From Priapulus caudatus (lineage: Eukaryota > Priapulida > Priapulimorpha > Priapulimorphida > Priapulidae), in assembly GCF_000485595.1 (NCBI RefSeq), contig NW_014577062.1:982347-1046346 (forward strand): 64,000 nt of DNA, read 5' to 3'. Under the pieces are notes generated by a model, which saw only the letters and a program-made list of their open reading frames with translations, was not told the origin of the DNA and made no database searches. The translations under genes were made by a program, and so were the position numbers. Below are positions 27,038-32,969 of this stretch, piece by piece (the stretch's first letter is position 1; the number at the start of each line of letters is the position of its first letter).

Positions 27038-30000
27038 GAGAGTGAGAGAGAGTTGGCCGCTAATACGCGCGATCTCGCAGTCGCTTGGCAGCTAATCCTT
27101 AGCGCTCAGCTGGAATCGCTGCGCATAGCTTCACACGTACCGTCTCGTACGTACGCACGTACACACGTGTCACCGACTCGTGTTTGATAATAGCTGCTTG
27201 ATTGCTGGTGTGTGTGCGCCGTCGATCAAAGTAAGCTAACTGCGCTGATCATGTCACCTTGCTGCGAGTTGCCGCGTCTGCATTGACAAGTCGATGCGGA
27301 AAAAGTGGCCTGTACAGCAAACACGCCACACCGCCGACTCTATTCGTGTCTGTTGGCGTAAAATAGGAGGAGAGCTAAGGGACGTAGGGTTACCAGCCGT
27401 GTATTAGCTAATTAAGTAGCAGTTTGGAATCTAGTAGCTGTTTGCTGTTGCTTTATATAGACTCGAGGCGTTAGTCACAGTCAAGTGCTCGCCTGACCAT
27501 GTACATTCTCAAGAAGGTGTGTGACCCGATTATTTCATTAATATACAAAATTAGCCGTGAGGCAGTATTGCCTACTTTACCTACTTCTGACTGCTGTCGC
27601 AGCACTGCCGAATATCGTCGCTTATTGGCTGTGTCGACCCTTGACAGCTGTCACTTGTCATTCGTAGCAACCTCGGCATGACTGCGCTGCAATCAGGTCG
27701 TCGAGAGCTGCGGCCATCTTGAATGTATGCACTGCACCATCACGTCGTATACAACTATTTATTGCCATAAATAAGTGACAGCGCGGGATGAATCTAATTT
27801 CCCATCCATATGGCAGATTTACGTAAATGTTTCGCTACGTTTATTGCGAGGAAATCATGTTATACGTCATTGTTCGTCGCATCTATTGATATTAAAATTT
27901 AAATCATTCGTACATACACACAGCTGCTGTTAAATATAAGAACACGTAGTGCATACGATGAACACGTGCCTTGTCAATAACAATCACACTAACCCAATGG
28001 CAGTGATGTCCGTGTGTCAGTACAGCATATATGTCGTGTTCTTACTCTGACTGCACATATACGTGTGTCAGTGCAGCACAGATGTCATGTTCTTGCTCTG
28101 ACTGGCCATGTACGTGTGTCAGTGCAACACAGGTGACATGTTCTGACTCTGACTATTCCTGTGCGTGTGTCAGTGCAACATAGATGGATTGTTCTTACTT
28201 TCACTGCCCATGTCCGTGTGTCAGTGCTTTGTCAGAAACAAAGCCTAGTCTTAACATTGACTTTTTCTCGTAGAACGGACCTGTATACACTACGTATGAG
28301 AAATGAAGTAACGTGACTTTTTCGTCGACGGAGAAAAATGTAATGTTAAGACTAATGTTCCGACCACTTGTGTTTCCCACAACGGCTCTATGGTTCACAC
28401 AGTCTAGAGTGCGTTTTGTTAGATGGTAACAGCTCGCTCTAGGGCTCTCCCGTCGCTCCTGCCCTCCCCGCGTGCCACCGGGCCCGACACCTGCGTCGTC
28501 GCCGTCGTCGGCAGCCGTTGCGTCAGCTCCCTGGTCGTCGGCTGTGAGCCGCCGTCGCACAGCGGCGACGTGCGCGCTCTGGGCGGGCAGCCGCACAGCG
28601 CGGCGGCCTCGCGCACGAAGTTGCGGTTCAGCAGGCAGTAGACGAAGAAGTTGAGGCAGGCGCGCGTCGTGTCGGTCGCGTTCTCGACGAGCACGAGCAC
28701 GCCGTACGTCGTCGACGCGTAGAAGGCCGGGTCGCCGCCGCCGAACAGCGTCAGCGCGCTCACGTCGGCCGTCAGCGCCGCCGTCACGTCGAGCAGCAGC
28801 GACTCGCACGTCGTCGCCACCAGCGTCAGCGTCAGCCGCCTGTCGCCCTGCTGTGCGGCGACGTTGCCGCTGCGTCGGCGGCTGGCGCGCAACGAGCGCA
28901 CGAGCAGGAAGTTGAAGACGACGATGACGAACCAGGGGAGCAGCTGGACGAGCGCGACTCGCGCCCACTGGTAGGCGACGTATGCGGGCGTCGCGCGCAC
29001 CGCCGCGTAGTCGACGCGGTTGCACGCCGGCGCGGCGACGACGACGACCTCGCGCACGAAGAAGTAGGGCACGTGCAGCAGCAGACAGATGGCGCTCTCG
29101 GCGGCGAGCACGCGGCAGGCGACGCGCGGTCGGCAGTAGCGCATCGAGGCGGCGACGTAATGCGTGAAGGTGAACCGCTCGACGGTCATCGTCGCCATGA
29201 TCCAGATGCCGAGCGCCGTGCATGCGTTGCCGAGCGGGTAGAACAGGTACGCCTCGAAGACGGCCTGCGCTCGCGTCTGACAACCGTCGCCGCTGCCTCC
29301 ATCAGCAGCAGCTTGGGCGCGCAGGGCGGCGACGGGCAGTATGAAGACGAGTACGAGCAGGTCGGAGGTGGCAAGCGCCGACATGTAGGTGTAGGGCGAG
29401 CAGCGGCGCAGGTTGGCGCGCGACACGAGCACGAGCAGCGTGAACGCGTTGCAGACGATGCCGAGCGAGCACAGCGCCGCGATGGCGACGTAGACGACGC
29501 GCTGCGCCGCGCGTAACCCGTCGTCGGTGTCGGCAGCCATCATGCAGAGAGCAGGTCGTCGCTCACGCCGACTACTCACGGACAGCGGAGACTGTCGCCG
29601 TGAAGCTGTGTCAGTGACAGGTCGGTGGACAGGTCACGTCGCGTGCTCTGAACAGGTGGCGTCTGCTTCGTGCACCCTGTGTGGTCTGTTCGACAGGTCT
29701 AATGGAAAAAATGATATTGCTCCGTCCTATATAGTCCTATATAATATGGAGAATATATATGATATCAGTTATTTAATGGTATCTCGTTAACATTACTATA
29801 CTATAGGTGTACAGTATATGATATTATGTATTAAACGTGCGTAGAACGTTAGCAATTAAAATGTACGAGATTTAGATCAGGAGGCTGTTGTCAGAAACAT
29901 CGTAAAGTGCTAATGTTAATGCTAAGACTATAATGCAAAGCCTAATTTTGTTTCTGGCGACGGGGCCCCTGGGGTACATAATTAGACTCGTCTTGTGTGC

Positions 30001-31959
30001 TCCTGCAGCTACAACTCACCGTCGCTTCTCGTCGTCCTGGTTGCTTTCATTTACTCGTCGCTGCAATTGCTATATATAGTTTTCTCTGTCACATGAGATG
30101 ATAAATAACCCGATTGGCGTGCACGAAAATGACAGCAGTTTGACAGCAGTTGATGATAAAGCATTCCATACTGGCTCTAATTCAAATGTGCGACGACCTG
30201 CCTCCATTTCGCTCACGTGATACGCTATGTGGTTTATGTCGCTCGTTCGAGCCACTTGTGCTATATCACATTAACACTCGGAATGCTGATGCTAGTACGA
30301 TAACACGTAATTAAAAGTGAGATTTGCATATTTCTCTGCTCGGGTAGATGCGCAGAAATCTGCTAGATCGAGAAGCCAGTTACGGAGTCCAAAGAGCATG
30401 CAATTCTCGTCGCCCCAGAAGAGCTTGTAAACACGAGTGTTAGTTTGGCAGGTTTAGGCGTGATTGCTTGCTTAGCGACGATGCGATTCGTACGGAAGAA
30501 TGTTATTGGTGATGCGATAGTAGTGGTTATGGTGGGGATAATGTACGACACACGCGCACGCGCACGCACACACGCACGCATTCACATTTATTTATTTATT
30601 CACGTATGTGCTTAGTAAGGTTTCTCGCTTTCACTTATCCTGTTGTACAGGAAAAATTTATATTCCATGTATTCAGGTATATATATGTTTGTCTCTGTCT
30701 GTCTCTTCTTCCTCTCTCTGCCTGTTTGTAATTAAATCACACACACTATCTCTTCTTCTATACTAACCCATACCATCGCTCTCTTCCTTCACCACTCTCT
30801 TCTTCTACAGCATTTTCCACTGCTCCTACTCTGTATAGCTGCTTTAATCATATCGGTGCACTCTGTGTTGTAGATTTCCTTGCTGTGGCAAGTGTTACCC
30901 ATGCGACGTGTGTCACGAGGAGAAAGAAGATGGCCACGAGATGAAGTTTGCATCCAGAATGATTTGCGGATACTGCTGCAAGGAGCAGGTACGACAATAT
31001 ATCGTACGCTTCGCAGTACTCGTTGGTCGTACTGCACCGAATTCTGGCAGAGAGTGCCAATGTGTAGCAGTGTGACAATGTGACGTCACATTGATTAATC
31101 AAATTGATTACGACTCGTCATCGAATTGTCAAACGCCCTACACACTATGTCACTTATAATTATTTGAGCGTGGTGTTTCGATGGGTGGCGTCATGGAAGT
31201 TTCGAGTTTTTGATTAATATGTCTAAATGTGATCAAGACGATGTTTAACCGCGTGGCATTTCCTTTGCAGGCGTATTCGCGTGATAAGCCGTGCGTGGCG
31301 TGCAAAGGCGCGGTGACTAAGCACACTGGTATCTACTGGGAGGGAGGCAAAGGCTGCAGAGACAAGGTCAAGATGAGCAGGTCAGATTTTCTTCAGCTTC
31401 ATCTAATTTAGCAGCATTAGCAGTCTTCCAGACTAATGAATAAACGTTTTCGCTGAGACTCACAGTTGTCCCCTTAATTATGATTCAATGAACTATAATT
31501 GGTTAATTCATATAATATTACATAATTCATTAATTAATATTAAGTCGATCATATTCCGGTACACAGAATCGGCTTCTAGCACGGTGTACACGATTTAACA
31601 AGATGTTAATCAGATCGTGGTGGACATGCCTGGTCACACTAAAATAATTGTGCATGCATGTTCAGCAAAGATCCGAGTGAAAAGGTCTGCGTAATTTCAC
31701 GATTGTTTCGAATTAACAAACAGCAAGCACACATATTAATCAGTGCTTACAGGAAATACGTAAATATGATTCTTGTTACTATGAGGATTCTTTAAGGGTA
31801 AACGTAGTAATATTGTCGTGAAATGGAATTTATTTGCATTTCGTTACATGTGCATTGTTATACTGTTGTAGAAATGATGCCCAAAAGTTTAGTGATACCA
31901 ACAAGACCATCTCCAGAAAACAGCAGGAATTAAGCAAGAAAAAATCTGGCAAGAAATAG
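7659..31959 (+). CDS. CCCH x3 - RWD-like - zinc ribbon - CHY zinc finger protein (14 exons)
   Basis: Spliced gene predicting 855 residues. Coding exons: 7659-7683, 8043-8968, 9346-9495, 9673-9732, 10874-10938, 11218-11362, 11659-11908, 12404-12540, 12940-13194, 13482-13593, 15809-15938, 30874-30988, 31271-31380, 31872-31959. Phases join without a break and the total of 2,568 nt is a multiple of three. In order it has three CCCH fingers (C51-H70, C137-H156, C216-H234), an RWD/UBC-like fold (about 318-460, FPDDYPRK), paired-Cys zinc ribbons (about 587-710) and a C-terminal CHY finger (about 741-830). CCCH fingers usually bind RNA. CHY fingers are zinc modules known from RCHY1/PIRH2 and Hot13. 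The protein's function is unknown to me, and no RING follows the CHY, so it is not RCHY1. Introns 10 and 11 host antisense GPCR genes. The terminal 'KKKSGKK' tail is basic. Confidence 0.92.
8043..8968 (+). CDS. Exon 2: three CCCH fingers of the CCCH/CHY gene
   Basis: The exon begins after 'atgtttgtag' and ends before 'gtatag'. It encodes residues 9-317. The fingers are CRHFTAHGKCRFGKHCRYPH, CKIFSQSGKCRFGSDCRYSH and CRYFQRGRCYSGQRCAFLH. The first two fit C-x8-C-x5-C-x3-H and the third has x7 in the first gap. The linkers are acidic/Ser-rich, with a Lys/Arg cluster before finger 3 (about 170-180) that could be a nuclear signal. Tandem CCCH fingers of this form are typical RNA-binding modules. 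The frame is open upstream of the acceptor, but the 7,659 exon supplies a well-phased start, so I prefer the spliced model. Confidence 0.9.
9346..11362 (+). CDS. Exons 3-6: RWD/UBC-like region of the CCCH/CHY gene
   Basis: Four exons (9346-9495, 9673-9732, 10874-10938, 11218-11362) encode residues 318-457. After a short helix-rich lead, the motif LLLWFPDDYPRK followed by EFNVEILP matches the conserved strand-turn-strand of RWD/E2-like folds. No catalytic Cys of an E2 enzyme is apparent, so a protein-interaction role is more likely. The last exon (RYMTDKVQQWLSERV...LRWFDRSLEDLV) is predicted helical. Intron 4 holds a large fold-back element. Confidence 0.75.
9871..10790. repeat. Fold-back element bracketed by two TA microsatellites (intron 4)
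   Basis: The segment 9,915 to about 10,165 is mirrored, with indels, by about 10,515-10,741. Landmarks are ATTCGTCATTTACTAG mirrored as CTAGTAAATGACGAAT, and ACCTACGATTTACTAC mirrored near 10,650. Inner arms also pair (GCTCGCTGGGAGATTGGAT at about 10,208 against ATCCAATCTCCCAGCGAGC at about 10,365). (TA)n tracts sit at both outer edges (9,873-9,914 and 10,743-10,790). No protein-coding content. Confidence 0.75.
10991..11102. repeat. (CA)n-rich microsatellite
   Basis: Interrupted CA/CACG/CACCC repeats in intron 5 of the CCCH/CHY gene. Confidence 0.9.
12013..12369. mobile_element. hAT-like non-autonomous element (intron 7)
   Basis: It begins CAGGGTGCGAAATTAA and ends with the inverse of CAGGGGTAGAAATTAA. 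The short direct repeat AACTC lies just outside both ends. The body matches 49,419-49,752 in opposite orientation and a relic at 4,640-4,800. CAGGG-type ends are typical of hAT elements. No transposase frame. Confidence 0.75.
12404..13593 (+). CDS. Exons 8-10: zinc-ribbon region of the CCCH/CHY gene
   Basis: Exons 12404-12540, 12940-13194 and 13482-13593 encode about residues 541-708. Cys pairs CARC, CQKC, CLEC and CHHCH (the last after TW) suggest at least two zinc ribbons on a beta-rich scaffold. The acceptor at 12,404 reads TAGCAG, a NAGNAG tandem acceptor, so a one-codon alternative (12,404 or 12,407) is possible in frame. The 12,940-13,194 exon is much richer in G+C than its flanks. Confidence 0.8.
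13594..14129. other. AT-rich start of intron 10, nothing recognised
   Basis: AT-rich intronic sequence with a short (TA)n tract near 13,990. No coding or RNA signal seen. Confidence 0.5.
14130..14279. repeat. Two satellite-like units at the 3' end of GPCR-1
   Basis: Two imperfect units follow each other, each with TTCTTCTCTCGCATGACGG, ATTAACTTATTAACTGCCCC and GACACCACGCGG. The second runs straight into the GPCR-1 stop codon and last codons. They resemble the satellite unit at 23,805-25,560. 14,130-15,400 as a whole is duplicated at 25,557-26,826. Confidence 0.75.
14280..15335 (-). CDS. Class A (rhodopsin-like) peptide GPCR, intronless (GPCR-1)
   Basis: Single-exon receptor of 351 residues. 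The ATG at 15,335 is the first in frame after an upstream stop; a further upstream frame uses only GTG. Class A features: TM1 GFVGN, a TM2 Asp (LALAAIDGLF), a TM3-top Cys (C92), ERY at 116-118, a TM4/ECL2 motif HVPF, and TM7 NFLIYCLLNRNF replacing the usual NPxxY. The third intracellular loop is short (about 230-253) and ECL2 carries a possible N-glycosylation site (N175). The '(E/D)RY...NRNF' pattern is that of FMRFamide-receptor-like neuropeptide receptors, but the ligand cannot be told. It lies antisense within intron 10 of the CCCH/CHY gene, and its last codons overlap a satellite-like repeat. Confidence 0.9.
   Translation of the reverse strand: MAEAWISGRREYVGIYSTLFIFATLGFVGNCLTMVVLVASKLTARSSYIYLLALAAIDGLFLATTAPMLLNTVLLHARVKPCPTRVQVTYECRVMMMLNNALAALSIWTVTAVTVERYVFTRFPFRAKLWCRRRSAAAVVGVLTLVAVVFHVPFNFICTYPDSETTAASCCPPANASDDAAAMCSGIYMHTEFACSHGYVGYTFARTALVHVLPWCATALFSGLLLARFRRSQRVHAEARSVASAPPTAYNERRLTAMLLVVVSASLFTQMVAGVSALVNTALVMNPATLCDGSELYLIMVALWNSAEVVGASTNFLIYCLLNRNFMAQLLKLVAISRRKMSRVVSDARGS
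15401..16900. other. Intronic flanks either side of exon 11; nothing else recognised
   Basis: Apart from the CCCH/CHY exon at 15,809-15,938, I see no gene, RNA or repeat in this stretch. The right part is the 3' flank of GPCR-2. Confidence 0.5.
16901..18037 (-). CDS. Class A peptide GPCR, intronless (GPCR-2)
   Basis: Single-exon receptor of 378 residues with ATG at 18,037 and TGA at 16,901-16,903. Features: TM1 GLVCNG, TM2 ALSDAAY (D72), ERY at 128-130, FHTPFY at the TM4 end, N-glycosylation site N186 in ECL2, TM6 VMLIAVVFESLLF, TM7 ANFFLYCLLNRNFM (about 293-306) and a Cys pair at 313/315 suited to palmitoylation. The N-terminus is short (about 25 residues) without a signal peptide. It belongs to the same FMRFamide-receptor-like group as its neighbours and is clearly paralogous, not a recent copy. 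It is nested antisense in intron 11 of the CCCH/CHY gene. Its coding sequence is far richer in G+C than the flanks. Confidence 0.92.
   Translation of the reverse strand: MAAASGERGNDPASSGGATVLSPESVIVYSVIAVLCVFGLVCNGLTATVLLRSAKLRRVSSYAYLTGLALSDAAYCVVMLPTSVGRALAYSGHCMGRWYASLFAYVTMPFGNAIAGFSILLVTIVAAERYAFTQFPVTSRPYCTPAVAWAIMAATAAATLVFHTPFYLMRVPAAATTDAGECFIANHTTFVMTCAYERYRWSRVVLMQAAPLLALVVFNSLLLANVRRSKKTGGATRRSDVRLTVMLIAVVFESLLFNMASAVTNHGIGVSNDQLRNTLTLVENMCETLGTCANFFLYCLLNRNFMSALRPYCGCTRAATPLQSESQQQRSVAAIAVRSPSGGDDVRSRPTVNVQLSTPLPTARPMLNCPASNQVMPS
18038..18425. repeat. Degenerate CACTACACTGGATCTCT tandem repeat upstream of GPCR-2
   Basis: Imperfect repeats of roughly 25-35 bp built on 'acact(a)cactgga(a)tct(c)tct' fill the region immediately 5' of the GPCR-2 start codon. 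Any GPCR-2 promoter must lie in or beyond this. No coding potential. Confidence 0.6.
18426..18810. other. Intronic, nothing recognised
   Basis: GC-moderate sequence. The open frames across it on both strands have no recognisable motif. Confidence 0.4.
18811..19395. repeat. (CCTG)n tetranucleotide array with interruptions
   Basis: A long run of CCTG/CCTGCCAG repeats with one unique break at about 19,010-19,035. It gives spurious frames rich in Leu-Pro-Ala-Cys on one strand and Gly-Arg-Gln-Ala on the other. Confidence 0.9.
19449..19640. repeat. (TG)n microsatellite
   Basis: Near-continuous TG dinucleotide tract of about 190 bp with scattered interruptions. Confidence 0.95.
19955..20240. repeat. 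CCCCCGGACATTTACG-type degenerate repeat
   Basis: Irregular repeats of about 14-18 bp alternate a C-rich block with 'ggacatttac' or 'ggacaatta'. About 14 recognisable units are present. No palindrome and no coding potential. Confidence 0.7.
20653..20836. mobile_element. Putative MITE with CGTTCACACGA ends
   Basis: The left end GCTGCGTTCACACGA is mirrored by TCGTGTGAACGTTGTG. The interior holds palindromic CTTAGCCGCG/CGCGGAAT blocks. I could not fix an exact target-site duplication. Confidence 0.55.
21125..21535. repeat. (CA)n/(CACG)n/(CG)n microsatellite cluster downstream of GPCR-3
   Basis: Long CA and CACG runs with a (CG)8-like core at about 21,367-21,384 lie just 3' of GPCR-3. Alternating purine-pyrimidine tracts of this kind can adopt Z-DNA. 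Confidence 0.9.
21594..22748 (-). CDS. Class A peptide GPCR, intronless (GPCR-3)
   Basis: Single-exon receptor of 384 residues. ATG at 22,748 is the first in frame (15 codons of open frame further upstream lack an ATG); the stop TAG is at 21,594-21,596. Features: TM1 GIVCNSLTV, TM2 ALAVFDLTY (D56), ERY at 116-118 followed by AYVKYPV, HVPYFF after TM4, a possible glycosylation site in ECL2 (NCS, about 168), TM6 MLAAIVVESLVF and TM7 LNFFVYVALNRNF (about 308-320). The C-tail is long (about 64 residues) with a poly-Gly run and Ser/Thr sites for arrestin-type regulation. It is paralogous to the other nested receptors. The ligand is unknown; the FMRFamide-receptor-like assignment is by motif only. 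Confidence 0.92.
   Translation of the reverse strand: MAADGNDVVLGVCYSLFAVISLGGIVCNSLTVIVISMTKLRLHSAYTYLTALAVFDLTYLLIIFLVHADKAATHVGLLDASCKRRAMVVYLVYVALPMANTFVGLATWTTTTVAVERYAYVKYPVACKAYCTPGVARRVLAVLVAAGIALHVPYFFMFEVGEGESQSNCSAGCYEFLYTAFTDSDNYIIYRWTRVALFQALPIATIAVFSALLVCSVRRLGRVGVPPPGGVATPASPRRRSRDAENRLTAMLAAIVVESLVFYTIMALTAHGQSRVVFGGGADDFYTTPASEYVAMANNGCETLNACLNFFVYVALNRNFAQHLRNVCGACGGGGGADGTVVPVSDTVVVATVRADSGTRNSLSSQHDSHDDEQADTRGNVIVH
22749..23585. other. GPCR-3 upstream flank; (GA)n tract only
   Basis: Contains a short (GA)n tract at 22,866-22,880. No other structure recognised. Confidence 0.5.
23590..23765. repeat. TTTCTCCTCTAGGA tandem repeat, about 24-bp unit
   Basis: About seven imperfect units of roughly 20-24 bp on the pattern 'tttctcctctaggacaaag'. 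Translated on the minus strand it gives a repetitive LRRNFVLEE-type frame, which I regard as a by-product. Confidence 0.75.
23805..25560. repeat. Satellite array of about 100-bp units related to the GPCR-1 3' end
   Basis: About 17 tandem units of roughly 96-105 bp. Each contains CACGATCATGGCGTTCCTCT, GATGAAGTTTCTTCTCTGCC, ATGACG(GTGTAAC)GTGCATC and CGACACCACACGCCACATCT. Units differ from each other mainly by single-base insertions and deletions and by presence or absence of an 8-9 bp 'gtgtaacg' block. CCGCGCGTCCGACACCAC and ATGGCG occur in the same order in the last codons of GPCR-1 (14,287-14,333). The array runs directly into the duplicated GPCR copy. It is not a CRISPR array, since there are no unique spacers. 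Confidence 0.85.
25707..26758 (-). pseudogene. Indel-broken duplicate of GPCR-1 (GPCR-4)
   Basis: The whole coding region of GPCR-1 plus flanks (14,130-15,400) reappears at 25,557-26,826. About 20 or more single-base insertions and deletions break the frame into pieces on all three minus-strand frames, while substitutions are few. The stop-equivalent is at 25,707 and the ATG-equivalent at 26,758. A genuine old pseudogene would show many substitutions as well, so uncorrected long-read sequence is a serious alternative. The underlying locus may be an intact receptor gene or a duplicate assembly of GPCR-1 itself. Confidence 0.8.
26877..27055. repeat. (GA)n microsatellite
   Basis: GAGA-rich purine tract with interruptions, immediately 5' of the broken GPCR copy. 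Confidence 0.95.
27056..28010. other. Intronic, nothing recognised
   Basis: No gene, RNA or repeat that I can support in this stretch of intron 11. Confidence 0.5.
28011..28230. repeat. 51-bp minisatellite with exact period
   Basis: The block CGTGTGTCAG starts at 28,011, 28,062, 28,113, 28,164 and 28,215, exactly 51 bp apart each time, although unit sequences differ at many positions. Stops occur in all forward frames, so it is not coding. Confidence 0.9.
28419..29543 (-). CDS. Class A peptide GPCR, intronless (GPCR-5)
   Basis: Single-exon receptor of 374 residues. Two adjacent ATGs (29,543 and 29,540) open it; the frame upstream has only a GTG. Features: TM1 LGIVCNAFTLL, TM2 ALATSDLLVLVF (D61), ERF rather than ERY at 122-124, LLHVPYFF after TM4, TM6 LTLTLVATTCESLLL, and TM7 CLNFFVYCLLNRNFV (about 296-310) followed by a CGCPP palmitoylation-like motif. 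It is paralogous to GPCR-1 to GPCR-3 and likewise nested antisense in intron 11. The coding region is strongly GC-biased. Ligand unknown. Confidence 0.92.
   Translation of the reverse strand: MMAADTDDGLRAAQRVVYVAIAALCSLGIVCNAFTLLVLVSRANLRRCSPYTYMSALATSDLLVLVFILPVAALRAQAAADGGSGDGCQTRAQAVFEAYLFYPLGNACTALGIWIMATMTVERFTFTHYVAASMRYCRPRVACRVLAAESAICLLLHVPYFFVREVVVVAAPACNRVDYAAVRATPAYVAYQWARVALVQLLPWFVIVVFNFLLVRSLRASRRRSGNVAAQQGDRRLTLTLVATTCESLLLDVTAALTADVSALTLFGGGDPAFYASTTYGVLVLVENATDTTRACLNFFVYCLLNRNFVREAAALCGCPPRARTSPLCDGGSQPTTRELTQRLPTTATTQVSGPVARGEGRSDGRALERAVTI
29544..30873. other. 3' part of intron 11, nothing recognised apart from a short CACG tract
   Basis: A (CACG)n tract at about 30,550-30,580 and CT-rich sequence before the acceptor at 30,873. 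No gene supported. Confidence 0.5.
30874..31959 (+). CDS. Exons 12-14: CHY zinc finger and C-terminus
   Basis: The CHY module begins in exon 11 (15,809-15,938: GTCKHYKKSFRWLR) and continues after a 14.9-kb intron with FPCCGKCYPCDVCHEE, MICGYCCKEQ, PCVACKGAV and finally WEGGKGCRDK. This Cys/His order, ending in the WEGGKG motif, is that of the zf-CHY family. The stop is TAG at 31,957-31,959. I saw no clear AATAAA close behind it; 'agataaataag' at about 32,014 is the nearest candidate. Confidence 0.9.
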
Positions 31960-32969
31960 ATGGAAGGACAGGACTAACCACTAGAATGGTCTTTCGGTTT
32001 AAGTTCAAAACAGATAAATAAGATAACAATAGTGTATGTGTGTATAATGGCAGCAACTTGAAGTAACTAACTACTGCAGTGAAGTTAGTGTGTTAATCAC
32101 TGTTTTCACTGTGAATGATTACACTTTGTACCAGTACTGTATTTCATGTGTTTGGATGTTGGTTTATATATAGTTAAAGATAGATTGATATACATATCAG
32201 AATTTCTAGGGTGCCACGCAAACTTAATCAGGAAATGCAAAGTAAAACAGGGAGTGTTCCAATCACGCTAAACTTTATTTAATATGCTCAAATGATCAGA
32301 TACAATGTGTGGGCTGGAAGTGGTTGATTAAGAAATTAAGAGGGATTGACTATTTGTACATTAACATGAGCGATCATTATTGCTACCTTAAAAATACATT
32401 AATTAAATGACTAAACCATGGATTATGGATACCTATAATAGATATATAATATATAAACAAAAATGCAATTAAATAGAGATATTCACAAGGTTTTATTTAC
32501 TGTGACCATTCTATTAGAACAAGTGAAAGAAATGTCAATAGAACGGGTATGCATAGCATGGCGAAGGTAAGCTGCAAAACAATCATCAAGATACTGAGAT
32601 TCCATAACTACAGCTTTAACATCAAGTATTCAACACTGAAATTAAATTGTCAAGACACTTTGGAAATGGGATTGGACATGCTCTCACATGAGCACATCCG
32701 TTAACAATGGTCAGGCTATAGGATGATATGCGAATAACATGCACGCATGACACATTGTCCAGGCCCGAAAAAACAACCACAGCGTTAATAAGATTCTTGT
32801 ATAGCTATGACGAATGCTAATGAGATAGAGAGGGAGAGACAGCAGTATTAGACAACAAGTAAGCTAATACGTTATCAGAAATAGAATTTCACATCTCAGA
32901 CTAATGCCTGTCTGCAACAACAACAATATGGATTGGACAGTGTGCTACTGCATAAGAGACGAGAGATAG
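31960..32969 (+). other. 3' flank of the CCCH/CHY gene
   Basis: AT-rich sequence after the TAG stop at 31,957-31,959, containing the presumed 3' UTR. No further gene is visible. Confidence 0.5.
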
